A stretch of 64,000 nucleotides of DNA. Origin: VBCG01 sp044226535 (GTDB lineage: Bacteria; Pseudomonadota; Gammaproteobacteria; Burkholderiales; Casimicrobiaceae). Under the pieces are notes generated by a model. That model ran no database searches, was not told where the DNA came from, and worked only from the letters and a program-made list of their open reading frames with translations. Numbering within the stretch: the first letter of the stretch is position 1; the number at the start of each line of letters is the position of its first letter. The DNA lies in the NCBI GenBank assembly GCA_044226535.1, contig JBGAGT010000017.1:30026-94025 (forward strand). Direction: 5' to 3'. Below are positions 59,142 through 64,000 of the stretch, piece by piece. The position numbers were made by a program, and so were the translations under genes.

Positions 59142-60500
59142 ATGGCCAGGATCCTCGGTGCAGTGGCGAGCTCGCATACCCCGACCATCGGCTTCGCGCT
59201 CGACAGGAACAAGCAGGACGACCCGGTGTGGGCGCCGATCTTCGCCGCCTACGAGCCCATCCAGCGCTGGCTCGCCGAGAAGAAGCCCGACGTGATGTTC
59301 CTGGTCTACAACGACCACATCACCTCGTTCTTCTTCGACCACTACTCGGCCTTCGCGCTCGGCATCGGCGACCGCTACGAGGTGGCCGACGAGGGCGGGG
59401 GCGCGCGCGAGCTCCCGCCCATCGACGGCGCGCCGGCGCTCGCCGCGCACGTCGCCTCGGTGATGATGGCCGAGGAGTTCGACCTCTCGGTGTTCCAGAA
59501 CCGCGCGCTCGACCACGGCTGCTTCTCGCCGCTGTCGATGATGCTGCCGCACGAGGGCGCCAACTCCGTCGTCCCCGCGAGGGCCTGCCCCCGGGTTTCG
59601 TCACCGGGGGCGGGGACCCGGGGCTGGCCCTGCAAGCTGCTGCCGCTGCAGGTGGGCGTGCTGCAGTTTCCCATCCCGACCGCACGGCGCTGCTTCCGCT
59701 TCGGCCAGGCGCTGCGCCGCGCCATCGAGAGCTATCCCGAGGACCTGGGCGTGGTGCTCGTCGCCACGGGGGGGCTTTCGCACCAGGTGCACGGCGAGCG
59801 CGCCGGCTTCAACAACACCGAATGGGACCACGAGTTCCTCGACCTGTACGAGAAGGACCCGGCGCAGATCGCCTCGATGACCCACGCCGAGCTCGCCGAG
59901 CGCGGCGGCTTCGAGGGCGCCGAAGTGATCATGTGGCTCGTCGCGCGCGGCGCGCTGACGCCCAAGGTGCGTTGCCTGCACCGCAGCTACTACCTGCCGT
60001 CGATGACCGGCATCGCCACCGCCATCTACGAGGACGTCGATCCGGTGCGCGACGAGGACGAGCTCGCGCGCACGCGCGCCGAAGGCCAGCGCCAGCTCGC
60101 CGGCGTCGACAAGCTGCCGGGCACCTATCCCTTCGACTACGCGCGCAGCCGCAAGGCCTACCGGCTCAACGACTTCCTGCACCGCATGGTCGAGCCCGCG
60201 CACCGCGCGCGCTTCCTCGCCGATCCCGAAGGCGCCTTCGAGGCGGCGGGGCTCACGGCCGAGGAGCGCGACCTCGTGCGACGGCGCGACTGGCGCGGCA
60301 TGATCCACTACGGCGTGATCTTCTTCATGCTGGAGAAGCTCGGCGCCGTGGTCGGCGTGTCGAACCTGCACATCTACGCCGCCATGCGCGGCGAGACGCT
60401 CGAGCAATTCCAGAAGACGCGCAACGCCCCCGGCGCGCTGTACTCGGTGGCGGGTGGGAGCTCCAAGGAAGCCGCGTGGGAAAGGAAGGACGCTCGGTGA
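59142..60500 (+). CDS. galA: Gallate dioxygenase (LigB-LigA fusion, extradiol ring cleavage)
   Basis: About 452 residues. Cleaves gallate to 4-oxalomesaconate with non-haem iron. N-terminal LigB-type catalytic domain with metal ligands His12 (SSHTPTIGFAL), His59 (YNDHITSFFFDHYSAF) and a Glu in the FNNTEWDHEF region, plus the catalytic His in GLSHQVHGE; C-terminal LigA-like domain (YRLNDFLHRMVEPAHRARFL, EERDLVRRRDWRGMIHYGVIFFMLEKLGAV). This fused order is that of GalA/DesB. Residues about 139-160, between LPHE and GWPCKLLPLQVGVLQ, are an insertion encoded by a 52-bp palindromic element; as I recall, homologues pass almost directly from one block to the other. Protocatechuate 4,5-dioxygenase is the alternative substrate assignment. 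Confidence 0.85.
   Translation: MARILGAVASSHTPTIGFALDRNKQDDPVWAPIFAAYEPIQRWLAEKKPDVMFLVYNDHITSFFFDHYSAFALGIGDRYEVADEGGGARELPPIDGAPALAAHVASVMMAEEFDLSVFQNRALDHGCFSPLSMMLPHEGANSVVPARACPRVSSPGAGTRGWPCKLLPLQVGVLQFPIPTARRCFRFGQALRRAIESYPEDLGVVLVATGGLSHQVHGERAGFNNTEWDHEFLDLYEKDPAQIASMTHAELAERGGFEGAEVIMWLVARGALTPKVRCLHRSYYLPSMTGIATAIYEDVDPVRDEDELARTRAEGQRQLAGVDKLPGTYPFDYARSRKAYRLNDFLHRMVEPAHRARFLADPEGAFEAAGLTAEERDLVRRRDWRGMIHYGVIFFMLEKLGAVVGVSNLHIYAAMRGETLEQFQKTRNAPGALYSVAGGSSKEAAWERKDAR
59568..59619 (+). repeat. 52-bp long-form palindromic element inside gallate dioxygenase
   Basis: GTCGTCCCCGCG...CGGGGACCC outer arms, inner CCCCCGG / CCGGGGG. Nearly identical to the element at 59075-59126 but in the opposite orientation, 441 bp apart. 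Read in frame as part of the insertion around residues 143-160. Confidence 0.82.
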
Positions 60501-61471
60501 CGGGTCCGTCGGCGGTACGCGACCGGCCGGTCGACGGGCTGCCGGCCATCGCGGCATTGCGCGTCGCCTTCGTCGGCTGTGGTGAAGTCGGCGGCATCTT
60601 CGGACGCGCGCTGGTGGCGCGGGGCGTGGCGGGCGTCTGCGCGTACGACAAGCTCGTCGCCCGGCCCGATCGCGCGGACGGCCTGCGCGCGCGCGCGGCG
60701 GACGCCGGCATCGCGCTGCGCGACAGCGCTGCCGAGGCGGTCGCCGATGCCGACCTCGTGGTCTCGGCGGTGACGGCCAGCGAAACGCGCGCCGCCGCCG
60801 ACAGCGTGGCCGGCGCGCTGCGCCAAGGCGCGTTCCTGCTCGACGTCAACTCCGCGTCCCCACACGTCAAGGCCGAGTGCGCCAAAGCGATCGGGCGCGC
60901 CGGCGGGCGCTATGTCGAGGCGGCGGTGATGACCTCGGTGCCGCCTTACGGCATCGCCGTGCCCATGCTGCTCGGCGGACCCCATGCCGAGGCCCTCGCG
61001 CCCGCACTGGCCACCCTCGGCTTCGCGGCGCAGGTCGCCTCGTCCGAATACGGCGTCGCATCGGCGATCAAGATGTGTCGCAGCGTCATCGTCAAGGGCA
61101 TGGAGGCGCTGGTGATCGAGAGCTTCACCACGGCGCGGCGCTACGGCGTCGAGCGCGAGGTATTGGCCTCGCTGGCCGAGACCTTTCCCGGGATGGACTG
61201 GGAGCGCAACGGCGACTATTTCTTCAGCCGCGTCATCCAGCACGGCCAGCGCCGCGCCGAGGAGATGCGCGAGGCCGCGGCGACCGTGCGCGAGGCGGGC
61301 ATGGCGCCGCTGATGACCGCGGCGATCGCCGGTCGGCAGCAATGGGTCGCCGACCTTGCGCGCGATGGCGTGTTTGCCGCGCCCGCGAAGGATGTTGCGT
61401 GGCGCGAGCAGGCCGACCGGATCGAACGCGACGCCGCCGTGCCACGCGCGGAGCCTCCGCGCTCGAACTGA
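60497..61471 (+). CDS. NAD(P)-dependent dehydrogenase (DUF1932, HIBADH-like)
   Basis: About 324 residues. Rossmann motif VAFVGCGEVGGIFGRAL near the N-terminus; VSAVTASETRAAADSVAGAL and FLLDVNSASPHVKAECA are the beta-hydroxyacid-dehydrogenase blocks; SAIKMCRSVIVKGMEALVIES carries the catalytic Lys; the C-terminus is a DUF1932 helical domain. Reduces or oxidises a 3- or 4-hydroxy acid. GTG start overlaps the dioxygenase stop (GTGA) with AAGGAAGG upstream. Probably acts on a ring-cleavage intermediate, but it is not a LigC homologue by sequence. Confidence 0.83.
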   Translation: MTGPSAVRDRPVDGLPAIAALRVAFVGCGEVGGIFGRALVARGVAGVCAYDKLVARPDRADGLRARAADAGIALRDSAAEAVADADLVVSAVTASETRAAADSVAGALRQGAFLLDVNSASPHVKAECAKAIGRAGGRYVEAAVMTSVPPYGIAVPMLLGGPHAEALAPALATLGFAAQVASSEYGVASAIKMCRSVIVKGMEALVIESFTTARRYGVEREVLASLAETFPGMDWERNGDYFFSRVIQHGQRRAEEMREAAATVREAGMAPLMTAAIAGRQQWVADLARDGVFAAPAKDVAWREQADRIERDAAVPRAEPPRSN

Positions 61472-61512
61472 GCAGCGGGCACGACCCTCCGGGATGCAGG
61501 CTCCCGGGAAGA

Positions 61513-62046
61513 TCAGCTGCGCGCGAGCGCGGCGGCGACGAACCCGGACTTGGCGTCGGTATAGGCCTCGCGGTCCTGCCGGAATTTCCGGGCCAGCTCG
61601 GTCTTGAGCTGCAGGTAGGCATCCGCCAGGTCCCGGTCGCCGCGCAGCAGGTCGCGGAACCGGATCCGCTCCGACCAGGTGGCGCTGCCGTGCACGACGA
61701 GGTGCAGGTGATGGGTGCGCCGCCCGTTGGACACGCGCATGAACCACCTCCGGTCGGGGAGCATGGCATTGAACGCCCGTGACGTCGTGTACCCGGACGC
61801 GAGCACGGGCTCGAACAGCGCGTCGGCCACCGCCATCGACGAAACGCCTGCGAGGATGTCGATGATCGGCTTGGCGGGCATGCCGGGGACGGCGGTGCTG
61901 CCGAAGTGCTCGACCGCGAGGAGCTGCGGGAACAGGGACAGGAGGCGATCGCGCTCCCGGGAGAACAGAAGCGGCCACGCCGGGTCGTAGGCGTCGAGCC
62001 GGACCTCCTCGTCGATGGCCCGGATGTGCTGCGAGCGCTCAGGCAT
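61513..62046 (-). CDS. GrpB/nucleotidyltransferase-superfamily protein
   Basis: About 177 residues, full-length GrpB family (UPF0157). Motifs: YDPAWPLLFSRERDRLLSLFP, AVEHFGSTAVPGMPAKPIIDIL (GS...PIxD nucleotidyltransferase-like site), WFMRVSNGRRTHHLHLVVHGS. Biochemical role unknown. Start overlaps the stop of the LigI-like gene by eight bases, so it is the last gene of the leftward operon; the functional link to aromatic degradation is unclear. Confidence 0.82.
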   Translation of the reverse strand: MPERSQHIRAIDEEVRLDAYDPAWPLLFSRERDRLLSLFPQLLAVEHFGSTAVPGMPAKPIIDILAGVSSMAVADALFEPVLASGYTTSRAFNAMLPDRRWFMRVSNGRRTHHLHLVVHGSATWSERIRFRDLLRGDRDLADAYLQLKTELARKFRQDREAYTDAKSGFVAAALARS

Positions 62047-62962
62047 CACTCGACGGTGGCTTGCGCACGCCGCCCGGCGCACCGCCCGGTGCACCGCCCG
62101 ATGCACCGCCCGCGGGCTCGCCGAAGCCGAAAAGCCGCACCGCGTTGTCCCACAGCACCTGCCGCCGCACCGCGGGATCCGGCAGCGTGCGCTCGACGAG
62201 CCGCAGCAGCACGCCGTAGTCCATGCGCCGGTCGGCACGCAGGTAGGGCCAGTCGGAGGCCCACAGGCAGTGCCGCGGCGTGTAGGCGTCGAGCAGCGCG
62301 TCGAAGAACGGCGCGGCATCGGCGTAGGGGAAGGCCTGGCGGCTGTACTTGGCGACGCCCGAGAGCTTCACATACGTGCGGCCGGTGCGCGCGAGGTCCA
62401 GCACCGCGCGAAATCCCTTCTGCGCGAGGCCTTCGCTGGGCGTCGGCCGGCCGCCGTGGTCGACCAGCACCGTGACCCCGGTGTCGGCGAGGCGCGGGCC
62501 CATCGTCGCCATCTGGTCGTGCTCGACCTGCACCGACACGCAGAGGTCGAGCTCGCGCAGCTTCTCCAGCAAGGGGCCGGCGTCGTCGTAGTACGGCAGG
62601 CCGTAGAAGGTGACGTTCCATGCCACGCCGACGATGCCCCGGGCCTTGAGCGCGGCGAGCTCGTCGCGCGAGACGTCGTTGCGCACCACCGCGATGCCGA
62701 GGCATTCGCGCCCGGGGCTCGCGCGGCTGCGCGCCAGCGCGTCGAGGAGGCAGCGGTTGTCGAGCCCGTAGCCGGAGTTCGGCCCGACGATCAGCGCGTG
62801 GCGCGAGCCGTAGGCCTGGAGCACGCCTTCGAGCTCGTCGTAGCCGCCCATCTCCTGGCCGGCGGGGCGGTAGCGCGTGTCGCTCGCGTAGGGAAAGTGC
62901 GCGGGGTCGAGGACGTGGACGTGGCAGTCGACCTTCGGCTCGGCGAAGATCGAGGTGTCCAC
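62039..62962 (-). CDS. 2-pyrone-4,6-dicarboxylate hydrolase-like amidohydrolase (LigI family)
   Basis: About 307 residues, amidohydrolase 2/PDC hydrolase family. VDCHVHVLDP (HxH), VDHGGRPTPSEGL and LWASDWPYLRADRRMDYGVLL (catalytic Asp) are the family landmarks. LigI opens 2-pyrone-4,6-dicarboxylate, formed when gallate or protocatechuate is cleaved, to 4-oxalomesaconate; this fits the gallate dioxygenase nearby. The C-terminus ends in a Gly-Ala-Pro repeat (GGASGGAPGGAPGG) encoded by a 12-bp tandem repeat. Three bases separate it from the AroE-like gene. Confidence 0.8.
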   Translation of the reverse strand: MDTSIFAEPKVDCHVHVLDPAHFPYASDTRYRPAGQEMGGYDELEGVLQAYGSRHALIVGPNSGYGLDNRCLLDALARSRASPGRECLGIAVVRNDVSRDELAALKARGIVGVAWNVTFYGLPYYDDAGPLLEKLRELDLCVSVQVEHDQMATMGPRLADTGVTVLVDHGGRPTPSEGLAQKGFRAVLDLARTGRTYVKLSGVAKYSRQAFPYADAAPFFDALLDAYTPRHCLWASDWPYLRADRRMDYGVLLRLVERTLPDPAVRRQVLWDNAVRLFGFGEPAGGASGGAPGGAPGGVRKPPSSDA

Positions 62963-62965
62963 GGC

Positions 62966-63808
62966 CTAGAACGTCGCGTGGACCGCGGCGAGGAGCTCGG
63001 GCGTGATCGTGGGCATCACGCCGAACCACGCGTTGAACGCGGGGCGCGCCTGGTTGAGCAGTAGGCCGAGGCCGTTGACGGTGACGTTGCCGCGCGCGCG
63101 CGCCGCGGCGAGGAGCGGCGTCTCGGGCGGGATGTAGATGAGGTCGCCGACCACGGCGCGCTTCGGCAGGCGGTCGAGCGGCATGTCGAGCGGCGGCTTG
63201 CCGGTCATGCCGAGGCTGGTCGCGTTGGCGAGCATCGCCACGCCGTCGGCGGCGTCGGCGCGCGACTCCCAGTCGACGACCTTGACCACCGGTCCCACGG
63301 CAGCGGCGATCTCCTCGGCCTTGTCGCGGGTGCGGTTGGCGACGCGGATCTCCGTGGCGCCCTGCGCGGCGAGGCTCGCCACCACCGCGCGCGCGGCCCC
63401 GCCGGCGCCGAGCACCAGGATCGGGCCGCTGCCGGGCTTCCACGCGGGATCGGCGTCGCGCAGGCTCTGGATGAAGCCGTTGCCGTCGTTGTTGAAGCCG
63501 GTGAGCGTCCCGTCCTTCTCGACCACCACCGTGTTGACGGCGCCGATGGTGCGCGCGAGGTTGTCGACGCGGTCGAGCAGGGGGAAGATCGCCTGCTTGT
63601 GCGGCGTGGTGACGTTGCAGCCGCGCATGCCGAGCACGGCAAGGCCGCGCACGGCCGCCTCGAGCTTTTCGGGCGGCACGCCGAACAGCACGTAGCGCCC
63701 CGCGATGCCGTAGTGCGCGAGCCAGTGGTTGTGGATCACCGGCGAGCGCGAGTGCGCGACAGGCCAGCCGAGGAGGCCCGCGATGCCGAATTCGTGGGGG
63801 GTGGCCAT
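62966..63808 (-). CDS. Shikimate/quinate dehydrogenase-like protein (AroE family)
   Basis: About 280 residues. Substrate motif GLLGWPVAHSRSPVIHN, catalytic Lys71 in GCNVTTPHKQAIFPLLD, Asn92 and Asp108 (GAVNTV, GFNNDGNGF), Rossmann loop VLGAGGAARAVVASL and NRTRDKAEE, the NADP-preferring Arg-rich loop. All catalytic residues are kept. Its setting with LigI and a Liv-type binding protein suggests a catabolic paralogue oxidising quinate or shikimate rather than the biosynthetic AroE. Confidence 0.85.
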   Translation of the reverse strand: MATPHEFGIAGLLGWPVAHSRSPVIHNHWLAHYGIAGRYVLFGVPPEKLEAAVRGLAVLGMRGCNVTTPHKQAIFPLLDRVDNLARTIGAVNTVVVEKDGTLTGFNNDGNGFIQSLRDADPAWKPGSGPILVLGAGGAARAVVASLAAQGATEIRVANRTRDKAEEIAAAVGPVVKVVDWESRADAADGVAMLANATSLGMTGKPPLDMPLDRLPKRAVVGDLIYIPPETPLLAAARARGNVTVNGLGLLLNQARPAFNAWFGVMPTITPELLAAVHATF

Positions 63809-63832
63809 GTGCGTGCGCTGCCTCGCGTCGCG

Positions 63833-64000
63833 CTACTTGCTGCCGAGCGCGGGCAGGGTGGCGACCACGACCTGCCGGCCGTTCTCGACCTTGGTCATGA
63901 AGCTCTCGCGGTCGATGTCGCCGTTCTGGTCGAACGTCGCGTCCAGCAGCACCCCGGGGTTCTCCTTCACCGTGAACTTCGCCCCGTGCATCGCCGCCGC
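63833..64000 (-). CDS. Liv-type ABC transporter substrate-binding protein (C-terminal end only)
   Basis: Only the last 55 or so codons lie in the window. Reading the minus strand gives HGAKFTVKENPGVLLDATFD followed by QNGDIDRESFMTKVENGRQV and a VVVATLPALGSK end, the characteristic C-terminus of family 6 binding proteins (DxNGDIDRES). Upstream of the AroE-like gene on the same strand, it probably belongs to that operon and continues past the right edge. Confidence 0.8.
   Translation of the reverse strand, partial: AAAMHGAKFTVKENPGVLLDATFDQNGDIDRESFMTKVENGRQVVVATLPALGSK

Overview
The window looks like chromosomal DNA from a high-GC betaproteobacterium, most likely Burkholderiales or a close relative. 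Three things suggest this: nearly all codons end in G or C; the gene orders uvrD / BPSS1780-type membrane protein / thrB / DUF2782 / polA and purN-purM / PerM-type permease / hda are typical of Betaproteobacteria; and solute-binding-protein transport operons are abundant. No rRNA or tRNA gene was seen. Species cannot be named from the sequence alone.

Layout. 1-5763 (minus): one catabolic and uptake operon (quinone oxidoreductase, GST, AroQ-like protein, RidA, DUF1028, maleate isomerase/racemase-like enzyme, polar amino-acid-type ABC transporter running off the left edge), divergent from a flavin monooxygenase (6084-7358). 7417-17043: housekeeping genes (yggX, argA, uvrD, BPSS1780-type protein, thrB, DUF2782, polA). 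17044-22861: accessory stretch with an IS110-family element sitting in the loop of a long palindrome, radC, two VapBC-like toxin-antitoxin pairs and a B12-binding radical SAM protein behind an FNR-type box. 23015-34216 (minus): a three-gene signalling operon of a 3273-residue TPR/13-GAF/hybrid histidine kinase, a free HPt protein and a receiver-class III cyclase. 34683-35099: rpmB-rpmG. 35252-39732: GntR regulator divergent from an orphan substrate-binding protein, an IlvD/Edd dehydratase and an RraA-like aldolase. 39785-45002 (minus): fatty acid desaturase, MscS channel, RsmB-type methyltransferase, TonB-like/DUF3108 protein. 45155-53234: purN, purM, PerM-type permease, hda, small exported proteins, mnmA, MetE-like methyltransferase. 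53292-64000: LysR regulator, Liv-type ABC transporter with fused permeases, gallate dioxygenase, DUF1932 dehydrogenase, GrpB, PDC-hydrolase-like (LigI) and shikimate dehydrogenase-like genes, and the end of another Liv-type binding protein; together this reads as an aromatic/hydroaromatic acid uptake and ring-cleavage locus.

Repeats. A short palindrome (GGTCCCCGC, TTGC or similar loop, GCGGGGATGAC) occurs at least 15 times between genes, including a five-copy cluster at 37114-37271. A 52-bp long form with a second nested stem lies inside three protein-coding genes (polA, livF, gallate dioxygenase) in three different frame/orientation combinations without breaking any of them. An unrelated 161-bp MITE-like palindrome lies between uvrD and its convergent neighbour.

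The most unusual items are the giant multi-GAF kinase with its phosphorelay partners, the palindromic elements that have become parts of proteins, the IS110 element with a candidate bridge RNA, and an AroQ-like protein that has lost the dehydroquinase catalytic residues.
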